Position numbers and translations under genes: made by a program. Positions 5,904 to 12,342 of a DNA stretch of 12,342 bases are shown in pieces. The notes below the pieces were generated by a model that was given only the letters and a program-made list of their open reading frames with translations, did not search any database and was not told the origin of the DNA. Source of the stretch: HGM13006 sp963649625 (GTDB lineage: Bacteria > Bacillota > Clostridia > Oscillospirales > Oscillospiraceae); the NCBI GenBank assembly GCA_963649625.1, contig CAVJIP010000059.1, forward strand, positions 1 through 12,342, written 5' to 3'. Positions within the stretch are counted from its first letter, which is position 1, and every line of letters begins with the position of its first letter.

Positions 5904-7117
5904 TGCGCCCCAGACTTTGCCGGGCCGTGAGCCTGGCCATGACCGGGCTTCTGACCCTTCCCCTGCTCTCGGGACTGCTGACCCTCCCGGCCCAGGCCGC
6001 AGAGAAGGTCACAATCAACGTCTACAACTGGGGCCAGTATATTTCCGATGGCTCCGACGGTTACCTTGACGTAAACCAGGCCTTCACCCAGGCCACGGGC
6101 ATTGCGGTCAACTATATGACCTTTGACACCAACGAGAGCCTGTACACCAAACTCAAAACCGGCGGCTCCACCTATGACATTATCATTCCCTCAGACTATA
6201 TGGCCGGACGGCTCATTGACGAGGGCATGGTGCAGAAGCTGGACTTTGACAACATCCCCAACTACCAATATATAGGCGAAGCCTACAAAAACACCGCCTA
6301 TGACCCGGAGAACCAATACTCCGTTCCCTACACCTGGGGCACCGTAGGGGTCATCTACAACAAAAAATATGTGGACGAGGCCGACGTCGGCTCCTGGAAC
6401 CTGCTGTGGAACTCCAAGTACGCCGGAAAAATTCTCATGTTCGACAACAACCGGGACGCCTTTGCCATTGCCGAAGCCTCCCTGGGCTACTCCTTGAACA
6501 CCCAGGACGCTCAGGAGCTGCGGAACTGCGCCGATTATCTGGAGCAGCAGAAGCCCCTGGTGCAGCAGTACGTTATGGACCAAATCTTCGACAAAATGAC
6601 CCGGGAGGAGGCGTGGATCGCCCCCTATTACGCCGGGGACTACCTGACCATGGCGGAGGACAACCCGGACCTGGGCTTTTACTTCCCGGAGGAGGGCTTC
6701 AATATGTTTATTGACTGCTTTATGATTCCCACCTCCGCAGAGCACAAGGCCGAGGCCGAGGCCTATATCAACTTCCTGCTGCGCCCGGACATCTGCGGGG
6801 AGAACCTGGACTACCTGGGCTACTCCGCCCCGGAGGAGGCCGCCAAGGAGTATATGGACCCGGACACCGCCCAAAGCGAAATTGCCTACCCTTCGGCGGA
6901 AACCCTGTCCCGGTCAGAGGCCTTCCTGTATCTCTCCGCAGAGACAAACCAGCTTACGGACTCCCTGTGGCTGGAGGTCAAAACCGATGGCGGTATGGAC
7001 AGCACCCTACAGCTGGCGATTGCCGCCGGGGTGGCAGGAGCCCTTTTGCTTCTGCTGGCCATTTACAGCCTGGGGAAAAAGCGGCGAAGGGCCCGCCGCT
7101 GCCGTGCCTGGAAATAA
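5903..7117 (+). CDS. potD: Spermidine/putrescine-binding protein PotD with a C-terminal transmembrane anchor
   Basis: 404 aa. ATG at 5903 follows AAGGAGG (5889-5895) by 7 nt. A signal peptide covers ~1-32 with a type I cleavage site after AQA; there is no lipobox Cys. The mature part is a type 2 periplasmic-binding fold. PotD-like ligand residues include YNWGQYI (Trp43), PSDYM (Ser97-Tyr99), the acidic DNNRD loop (181-185), EEAWIAPYYAGDY (Trp248), PEEG, FID (Asp281), LLRP and GYSAP (Tyr307). At the C-terminus, where E. coli PotD ends, there is a further transmembrane helix (~368-391) and the tail GKKRRRARRCR. The protein is therefore probably held on the outer face of the membrane by its C-terminus, instead of by the usual N-terminal lipid of Gram-positive binding proteins. 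Polyamine specificity is inferred from the operon and family. Other PotD-like ligands cannot be excluded. Confidence 0.92.
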   Translation: MRPRLCRAVSLAMTGLLTLPLLSGLLTLPAQAAEKVTINVYNWGQYISDGSDGYLDVNQAFTQATGIAVNYMTFDTNESLYTKLKTGGSTYDIIIPSDYMAGRLIDEGMVQKLDFDNIPNYQYIGEAYKNTAYDPENQYSVPYTWGTVGVIYNKKYVDEADVGSWNLLWNSKYAGKILMFDNNRDAFAIAEASLGYSLNTQDAQELRNCADYLEQQKPLVQQYVMDQIFDKMTREEAWIAPYYAGDYLTMAEDNPDLGFYFPEEGFNMFIDCFMIPTSAEHKAEAEAYINFLLRPDICGENLDYLGYSAPEEAAKEYMDPDTAQSEIAYPSAETLSRSEAFLYLSAETNQLTDSLWLEVKTDGGMDSTLQLAIAAGVAGALLLLLAIYSLGKKRRRARRCRAWK

Positions 7118-7124
7118 TTCTTTG

Positions 7125-7154
7125 CCTGCGCATCCACCAGGGTGCGCAGGTTTT
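7125..7154 (+). terminator. Terminator after potD
   Basis: An 11-bp stem (7125-7135 with 7140-7150, one G-U pair) built on CCTGCGCA/TGCGCAGG with an ACCA loop is followed by four T (7151-7154). The T-run is short, so some read-through is possible. Confidence 0.8.
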
Positions 7155-7176
7155 CCCCTTGTTTCCTGGATTATTG

Positions 7177-7206
7177 TTGACTTTCCCTGTCCGGGGCAGA
7201 TATAAT
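7177..7206 (+). promoter_or_regulatory. SigmaA-type promoter of the envelope glycosylation operon
   Basis: TTGACT (7177-7182) and a perfect TATAAT (7201-7206) are 18 bp apart. Transcription would start near 7213, about 30 nt before the first gene. This supports the start at 7243 over upstream in-frame codons. Confidence 0.86.
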
Positions 7207-7242
7207 AGGCTTTGCGAAATAGACAAGAATAGAAGGGATAGT

Positions 7243-8676
7243 ATGGAGAAGCGGAGTACCGCTCTTTGGGGCCTTGGCAGCATTCCTTTGGTCTGCGCCT
7301 ACCCCTGCCTGTTTCAATATGCCCACAATATCCAGGATGCCGTCTGGCTGGACGCTCTGCTGTTTTTCGGGATTTTCCTGGCCACTGGGGCGGTGATATT
7401 TCTGGCGGCCCTGGTCATACTGCGAAACCTGGGCCGGGCGGCTCTGCTGTGTGACCTGAGTATGCTGGTGGTCATGAACTTTGGGCTTCTGGACAGCACC
7501 CTAAAGGCCCACTTTTCCTGGGCCAGGGCCCTGCTGCTGGGGGGCTTTTTCGGGCTCCTGCTGTTGGGGGTGCTGCTTCTGCTGCTGAAAAAGAAGTGGA
7601 GCTGCCGGGTGCCCTGCCTGCTGCTGTGTCTCATGTTTGGGGGGATGAGCCTGGCGAGCCTTTGCTCCACCCTCCCCTACTGGTTTTCCCAGGCCCAAAA
7701 ATCGGAGCCTGCGGTGCAGGCCCCCACGGCGGTGTCCGACGGCCCCCGGCCCAACGTCTACTATTTCCTTTACGACGAATACGGCGGCCCGGACAACCTG
7801 GACTTTTACTATGACTATGACAACACCGCCTTCTATGATGCCCTGGAGGAGCTGGGCTTTGTCCACTCGGACAGCAGCTATAATATGGAGTCCACCAGCA
7901 CCGCAGAAATCGTCCCCAACCTGTTTGCCCTCCAGTACATGGATGCCTACGGCTTTCAAAGCGGTGACGGAGAAATGCCGGCCCTTTATCAGATTTTCCG
8001 GGACATGGGCTATCAAATTCAGCTCATCAACCACAACAGCTTTCTGGACACCGATGGCACGGAGGTGCTCAGTCAGGCCCAGTACGCCGAATCCATCTGC
8101 AAATACCTGTTTCAAAACAGCATTTTCTCCATTCACCCTCTGAACACGCCCTTTCTCCGGCTGCCTCAGCTGCAATACACCTACGCCTACCGCACCATGC
8201 TCATGGAGGTATTTGGGGACACGGAAACCGCCTGGGAGACGGCCCGGGACGGCCCCACCCTTACCCTCGGCTATATTCAGTGCCCCCACATCGGCTTTGT
8301 GGTGGATCGGGAGGGGAACTATCTCCCGGGCTATGCCTGGAGCGACTGGGGGGATCCTCAGTACTATTTGGGCCAGCTGGAATACACCAACCGCCGGATT
8401 CTCTCGGCAGTCCAGGCCATCCGTGAAAACGACCCGGAGGCGGTGATCCTTCTCCAATCCGACCATGGGGCCAGACTGAGCAAGCACCGGAAGGAGCTGT
8501 ACGACATTCCCTATCAGGAGGAGGAGCTGGTTCACGAGCACAATATTTTGAACGCCCTGTGTCTGCCGGGGCAGAAGGTGTCCATTGAGGGCCTCTCCGG
8601 CATCAACACCCTGCGCACTCTGCTCAACACCGTCTATGGGACGGACTACGAAATGCTGACCTGGAAGGAGTCATAG
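7243..8676 (+). CDS. Membrane-bound sulfatase/alkaline-phosphatase-superfamily protein (LtaS-like transferase candidate)
   Basis: 477 aa. ATG at 7243 has AAGGG 5 nt upstream. An in-frame GTG at 6967 lies inside potD and before the promoter, so it is rejected. The first ~148 residues form four or five hydrophobic helices. The rest is an extracellular domain with the metal-site order of the sulfatase/alkaline phosphatase superfamily. PNVYYFLYDEY carries Asp178, a Ser/Thr cluster STSTAEIVPNL (217-227) is a likely nucleophile region, CPHIGF carries His349, and VILLQSDHGAR carries Asp407-His408. There is no CxPxR motif, so it is not a formylglycine-dependent sulfatase. Phospho- or glycerophosphotransferases such as LtaS share this fold and use Thr. 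Substrate and reaction are unknown. The downstream GT2 and YfhO genes suggest work on a cell-surface polymer. The gene ends 2 nt before the next start. Confidence 0.82.
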   Translation: MEKRSTALWGLGSIPLVCAYPCLFQYAHNIQDAVWLDALLFFGIFLATGAVIFLAALVILRNLGRAALLCDLSMLVVMNFGLLDSTLKAHFSWARALLLGGFFGLLLLGVLLLLLKKKWSCRVPCLLLCLMFGGMSLASLCSTLPYWFSQAQKSEPAVQAPTAVSDGPRPNVYYFLYDEYGGPDNLDFYYDYDNTAFYDALEELGFVHSDSSYNMESTSTAEIVPNLFALQYMDAYGFQSGDGEMPALYQIFRDMGYQIQLINHNSFLDTDGTEVLSQAQYAESICKYLFQNSIFSIHPLNTPFLRLPQLQYTYAYRTMLMEVFGDTETAWETARDGPTLTLGYIQCPHIGFVVDREGNYLPGYAWSDWGDPQYYLGQLEYTNRRILSAVQAIRENDPEAVILLQSDHGARLSKHRKELYDIPYQEEELVHEHNILNALCLPGQKVSIEGLSGINTLRTLLNTVYGTDYEMLTWKES

Positions 8677-8678
8677 GC

Positions 8679-9683
8679 ATGGAACAAGAAATCATTCGCC
8701 GGCACCGAACCCTTTCCGTGGTGGTGCCCGCCTGCAACGAGGAAATGACCCTGGACAAGGCCGCCGCCGCCATCCATCAGGTTCTGGAGGAGGCCAATAT
8801 CCCCCATGAGCTGATTTTTGTGGACGACGGCTCCACCGATGGCACCTGGAGCCGCATCACCCTGGCCACGGAGCATTTGGACTGCGTCCGGGGCCTGCGC
8901 TTCTCCCGGAACTTTGGCAAGGAGGCCGCCATTATGGCCGGGCTTACCATGTCCAAGGGGGCCTGCACCGCCGTGATGGACTGCGACCTTCAGCATCCCC
9001 CGGAAAAGCTCCTGGATATGTACCAGCTGTGGCTTCAGGGCTATCAGGTGGTGGAGGGCCGGAAACGCAGCAGGGGCACGGAGACCGCCTCCCACGGTCT
9101 GGCGGCCAAGGTCTTTTACCGGCTGATCAGCAAGGCCGCCGGCTTTGATATGTCCGATGCCTCGGACTTTAAGCTCCTGGATCGGACGGTGGTGGACGTA
9201 CTCATCCACATCCCGGAAAAGCAGATGTTCTTCCGGGCCATGTCCGAATGGGTGGGCTTTCCCCATGGGGTGGTGCTTTTTGACGTACAGAAGCGGGAGG
9301 CGGGGCAGTCCAAATGGTCCGGCCCGGCCCTGGTGAAATACGCCCTGTCCAACATTGCCTCCTTTTCCTCTGCGCCCATGCAGATCGTCTCGGTGCTGGG
9401 GGTGATTATGTTTCTCCTGTCCTGCGTCCTGGGGCTGATCGCCCTGGTGCAGAAATTCACCGGTCAGGCTCTGGGAGGCTTCACCACGGTGATTCTTCTT
9501 CTGCTGTTTATCGGCAGCATTATTATGATTTCTCTGGGCCTGATCGGCTACTACCTGGCCCGGATCTATGAGGAAATGAAGGGCCGTCCCCGGTATATTA
9601 TCTCCAGTGTGTGCGCCAGCCCCCAGACCCAGGAGGACACTGCCGCATCCCAGGAGGCGGCCCGCCCGGAGATGCCCTTATGA
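8679..9683 (+). CDS. GtrB/CsbB-like polyprenyl-phosphate glycosyltransferase (GT2)
   Basis: 334 aa. ATG at 8679 follows GGAAGGAG (8663-8670) by 8 nt. The GT-A nucleotide-sugar domain is clear: VVPACNEE near residue 15, FVDDGSTDGTW with DDGST at 49-53, LRFSRNFGKEAAIMAG, and the catalytic/metal motif MDCDLQHPPE at 100-109. An Arg-rich stretch, GRKRSRGTE, follows at ~127-135. QSKWS (~210) precedes two transmembrane helices at ~231-258 and ~268-293, and then a short cytoplasmic tail. This is the DPM1/GtrB/CsbB architecture. By family knowledge these enzymes move a sugar from a UDP-sugar to undecaprenyl phosphate on the inner face of the membrane. The sugar cannot be read from the sequence. In Bacillus subtilis, csbB is paired with yfhO, as here. 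The stop overlaps the next start as ATGA. Confidence 0.92.
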   Translation: MEQEIIRRHRTLSVVVPACNEEMTLDKAAAAIHQVLEEANIPHELIFVDDGSTDGTWSRITLATEHLDCVRGLRFSRNFGKEAAIMAGLTMSKGACTAVMDCDLQHPPEKLLDMYQLWLQGYQVVEGRKRSRGTETASHGLAAKVFYRLISKAAGFDMSDASDFKLLDRTVVDVLIHIPEKQMFFRAMSEWVGFPHGVVLFDVQKREAGQSKWSGPALVKYALSNIASFSSAPMQIVSVLGVIMFLLSCVLGLIALVQKFTGQALGGFTTVILLLLFIGSIIMISLGLIGYYLARIYEEMKGRPRYIISSVCASPQTQEDTAASQEAARPEMPL

Positions 9684-12232
9684 GAAAGTCTCCCCTGCTC
9701 CGGCAATGCCTCGCCGCATTTCTCTCGGCTCTGGGCATGATGCTGGTGATCTACGCCCTGCTGGGGGTGGCCCCCTTCGGCACCAACGGCATTCTTCTGG
9801 GGGATGCCAACGCCCAGTATGTGGACTTTCTGGCCTATTTCCAGGATGTCCTTCGAGGGAAAAACAGCCTGCGCTACACCTTCAGCAAGCTCCTGGGAGA
9901 CTCCGGCGTGACCCTGTACGGCTATTATCTGGCCTCCCCCTTTAATCTGCTGGTGGCGGTGGTGCCCAAGGCCTATCTGGACGTATTTTTTCATCTGCTG
10001 GCGGCCTTTAAGCTCGCCCTGGCGGCAGGTGCCATGGCCTTCTTCCTGAACCGGCGGTTTGACGGAAGACTGGATGACCTGATGACCGTGCTGCTGGCCC
10101 TGGGCTACGGACTGGGCCAGTTTGCCATGGTGCAAAAGCGGAACATTATGTGGCTGGACGGCTTTTATCTCCTGCCTCTGCTGCTCTGGGGGGTATATGC
10201 AGCGGTGGCCCACAGGCGGGTGCTGCCCCTGGGCATTGTCTCCGCCCTGACCATCCTGTTTAACTGGTACACCGGAGGCATCAACTGTCTGTTTAGCATC
10301 GGCTGGTTCGGCTATGAGTCCATTTTGCTGGAACTCAACACCCGGGACAGCCTCCGGGGCCACTGCAAACGCCTGTTTGGCGGACTGATGCGCTATGGAC
10401 TGTCCATGCTCAGCGGCCTGCTGCTGAGCTGCTGCCTGTTTTATCCCACCATTCTGGGCCTGCAAAAGGGCCGGGGGGAGCTGGATTTGGATCTGTTCCG
10501 AAATATGTTCCTCTACCCGCCCCTGGACACCCTCCAGGGTCTGTCCATCGGCGGCGGGGGACTGTATCAGCTGGCCTCCCTGTTCTGCGGCAGTCTGGCC
10601 CTGTTGGGGGTCATCTGCTTCTTCGGAAACCGCCGGATCTCCCTGCCCAGCCGCCTGTTTACGGGCCTGATGGTTCTGGCAGTGGGCATGACCTTTACCT
10701 GGCAGCCCCTGTTTCTGCTGTTTTCTCTCCTGAAGCGGGCGGACAGCCATTGGTGCCGCTACGCCTATACCGGGATTTTTACCCTGGTGTTTGTGGCCGG
10801 GTACTTCTATTCCACCTGGGAGCGGAGCAGACTCTGGAGCCGGTATCTGCCCCTGGCGGCGGTGGGCTTCTCGGCGGTTTTCCTGGCCCTGCGGTGGTTC
10901 TCCCCGAAGCAGCGGCTGCTGCTGGACGTGCTGACGGTGGTCTTTCTGCTGATTACGGCGGGCCTGCTGGCCCTTCGCTGCCGGAAGGCCGGCAGGCTGC
11001 TGCCCCTGGGCCTGGTGGGCTGTGTGCTGCTGGAGCTGGGGATAAACGGCACCGTTGTCTCTGGCTATAGCCTCACCTCCGCCCAGAACTACAACCGGGA
11101 CTATATCTCCGCCCAGGCCCGGCAGATTGCGGCCCTCACCGACTACGATTCGGGGCTTTACCGGGTGTCCCAAACCGCCACCCGGGAGGAGGACGGCACC
11201 GGCATCACCGCCAGCTACAACGAGGCCCTGGTCTACGGCTACCGCTCCACCACCGGCTACTCCTCCGCTGCGGACAACAATCAGCTTACCATGATGGAGC
11301 ATCTGGGCTATGCCAGCTGGGGGGCCTGCTTCAATGCGGTGCGCACGTCCATTATCGGGGCGGATTCTCTGCTGGGGGTAAAATATGTCCTGAGCAAAGC
11401 CCCCATCCGGGGCCTTACCCTGGTGGAGGATCTGCCGGACTGCCAGGGCAAGCAGGTCTATGAAAACCCCTATGCGCTGCCCCTGGCCCTGCGGTACACC
11501 CCCGGTGCTTTGGCCCAGGACAGCTCGGAGGACGATCCCTTCCTCTATCAAAATCAGCTCTACAGTGAGCTGCTGGGCCGGGAGGTCATGCTGTACCAGC
11601 CGGTTTCCTGGGTCAGCCAGGACACCCAGGACGGCAGGGTCTACACCCTGACCCTGCCCGATTGGGACTGCGCCCTCTATGGGAATCTGCCCTGGGACAG
11701 CTACGGCACCTCCCAGCTCACCGCCGGAGATGGGGAATCCATCTGCTACGGGGCCTGGAACACCCCGTCGGTGTTCTATATTCCCTCCCAGCCGGGGGAC
11801 GCCACCGCCCAGGTAACGCTGACCCAGGGGGCGGGCTTCCACCTGACGGGCACCCAGTTCTACGCCCTGGATCTTTCCCTGCTGGCAGAGGTCACGGCGG
11901 AGCTGACCGCCCGGCCTGTGGAGGCCCTGTCCATGGAGGACGGCTCGGTCAGCTGCCGGGTGTCGGAGGGGTCAGAGGGAGAAATGCTCCTTCTGTCGGT
12001 GCCCTATGACCGGGGCTTTCAGGTGCTGCGAAACGGGGAGGCCGTGACCCCGGAGCTGTTTGCCGGCTGCCTGATGGCCATTCCCCTGACCCAGGGCAGC
12101 AACGACATTTCCCTGACCTATCATATTCCCGGCCTGGCGGCAGGCTTCGCCATGAGCCTTGGAGGACTGCTGCTGCTCCTGGCCCACTGTGGGGCGGTGG
12201 GTCGGCTTCGCCGCAGGGTCAAGGCAGAATAA
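9680..12232 (+). CDS. YfhO-family GT-C membrane glycosyltransferase
   Basis: 850 aa. ATG at 9680 lies in an ATGA overlap with the upstream stop, with GGAG (9668-9671) 8 nt before it. An earlier in-frame GTG at 9611 falls inside the GT2 gene and is rejected. The N-terminal half (~12-453) is a multi-pass membrane region of about a dozen helices. It carries family marks: GDANAQYVDF with a probable catalytic Asp at 42, FSKLLGDSGVTLYGYYLASPFNL (about 68-90) and NIMWLDGFYLLPLLLWG (155-171). Residues ~454-814 form an extracellular, strand-rich domain. It ends with VPYDRGFQVLRNGEAV and IPGLAAG before a last helix (~819-838) and a basic tail. In other Firmicutes YfhO proteins take a sugar from polyprenyl phosphate and place it on teichoic or lipoteichoic acid outside the cell. 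That role is inferred here. The acceptor in this organism is unknown. Confidence 0.9.
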   Translation: MRKSPLLRQCLAAFLSALGMMLVIYALLGVAPFGTNGILLGDANAQYVDFLAYFQDVLRGKNSLRYTFSKLLGDSGVTLYGYYLASPFNLLVAVVPKAYLDVFFHLLAAFKLALAAGAMAFFLNRRFDGRLDDLMTVLLALGYGLGQFAMVQKRNIMWLDGFYLLPLLLWGVYAAVAHRRVLPLGIVSALTILFNWYTGGINCLFSIGWFGYESILLELNTRDSLRGHCKRLFGGLMRYGLSMLSGLLLSCCLFYPTILGLQKGRGELDLDLFRNMFLYPPLDTLQGLSIGGGGLYQLASLFCGSLALLGVICFFGNRRISLPSRLFTGLMVLAVGMTFTWQPLFLLFSLLKRADSHWCRYAYTGIFTLVFVAGYFYSTWERSRLWSRYLPLAAVGFSAVFLALRWFSPKQRLLLDVLTVVFLLITAGLLALRCRKAGRLLPLGLVGCVLLELGINGTVVSGYSLTSAQNYNRDYISAQARQIAALTDYDSGLYRVSQTATREEDGTGITASYNEALVYGYRSTTGYSSAADNNQLTMMEHLGYASWGACFNAVRTSIIGADSLLGVKYVLSKAPIRGLTLVEDLPDCQGKQVYENPYALPLALRYTPGALAQDSSEDDPFLYQNQLYSELLGREVMLYQPVSWVSQDTQDGRVYTLTLPDWDCALYGNLPWDSYGTSQLTAGDGESICYGAWNTPSVFYIPSQPGDATAQVTLTQGAGFHLTGTQFYALDLSLLAEVTAELTARPVEALSMEDGSVSCRVSEGSEGEMLLLSVPYDRGFQVLRNGEAVTPELFAGCLMAIPLTQGSNDISLTYHIPGLAAGFAMSLGGLLLLLAHCGAVGRLRRRVKAE

Positions 12233-12238
12233 GCCCAG

Positions 12239-12270
12239 GCACGCAGGATGGTTGTCTCCTGCGTGCTTTT
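12239..12270 (+). terminator. Terminator of the glycosylation operon
   Basis: A perfect 10-bp stem (GCACGCAGGA at 12239-12248 with TCCTGCGTGC at 12257-12266) with an 8-nt loop is followed by TTTT (12267-12270), 6 nt after the stop codon. Confidence 0.87.
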
Positions 12271-12296
12271 CCGTGAAGGGCTGGAATATGTGTATG

Positions 12297-12305
12297 TGCT
12301 AAAAT
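12297..12305 (+). promoter_or_regulatory. Possible extended -10 element near the window end
   Basis: TGCTAAAAT matches the extended -10 pattern TGnTAnAAT and sits past the terminator, where a new unit could begin. No acceptable -35 box is found at normal spacing, and the downstream gene is outside the window. Bases 12271-12342 hold nothing else recognisable. Confidence 0.22.
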
Positions 12306-12342
12306 GATGTGAACCAAATAAAAGATGAGAAGTCAGCCTCGA

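Noticed and set aside
7501..8541. A 346-codon minus-strand frame opposite the sulfatase-fold gene
   Set aside because: The composition is typical of an antisense shadow, with no recognisable motif and no promoter or terminator for that strand.
7243..8676. True sulfate-ester sulfatase
   Set aside because: The formylglycine motif CxPxR is absent. The metal-site motifs fit the wider alkaline-phosphatase superfamily.
9566..11842. A 758-codon open frame on the minus strand opposite the YfhO gene
   Set aside because: It is a shadow of a GC-rich gene. The translation is Gln/Gly/His-rich with no domain, and the opposite strand encodes a clear YfhO protein with proper start, ribosome site and terminator.
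1..12342. CRISPR array, tRNA/rRNA, transposase, phage or defence genes
   Set aside because: No regularly spaced repeats, tRNA-like cloverleafs, transposase motifs or phage proteins are seen on either strand.

Overview
The window reads as chromosomal DNA of a GC-rich, Gram-positive Clostridia-type bacterium, plausibly an Oscillospiraceae/Flavonifractor-like gut lineage. This placement is inferred from GC-rich codon use, strong AGGAGG-type ribosome sites, sigmaA-type promoters, SLH domains, a DUF4349 lipoprotein and a CsbB/YfhO-like cassette. Every supported gene is on the + strand. I see no rRNA, tRNA, CRISPR array or insertion sequence. A 17-N run (3525-3541) interrupts one gene.

Layout. (1) 1-483: the 3' end of a secreted Gly/Gly/Pro-linker protein with beta-solenoid-like repeats, closed by a strong terminator. 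(2) 574-1566: a DUF4349 lipoprotein with a C-terminal membrane anchor. (3) 1575-2998: a promoter with an 11-bp direct repeat and a perfect 14-bp palindrome, driving an SLH-anchored D,D-carboxypeptidase of the VanY/M15B type, then a terminator. (4) 3039-7154: a potABCD polyamine ABC-transporter operon with a consensus promoter, a structured leader, overlapping genes and a terminator. (5) 7177-12270: a three-gene operon with its own promoter and terminator. It encodes a sulfatase-fold membrane protein, a GtrB/CsbB-like polyprenyl-phosphate glycosyltransferase and a YfhO-family GT-C glycosyltransferase.

How the genes work together. Blocks 1, 2, 3 and 5 all concern the cell envelope. In block 5 the GT2 enzyme would load a sugar onto undecaprenyl phosphate and YfhO would transfer it outside the cell to a surface polymer. 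The sulfatase-fold protein is a candidate transferase or hydrolase acting on a polymer phosphate or glycerophosphate group. Block 4 encodes uptake of spermidine/putrescine. Its binding protein lacks a lipobox and instead carries a C-terminal transmembrane anchor.

I found no clearly new defence or mobile system. The points most worth a second look are the C-terminally anchored PotD, the sulfatase-fold/GT2/YfhO cassette with no linked flippase, the palindrome over the carboxypeptidase start site, and the hairpin plus T-run in the pot leader.
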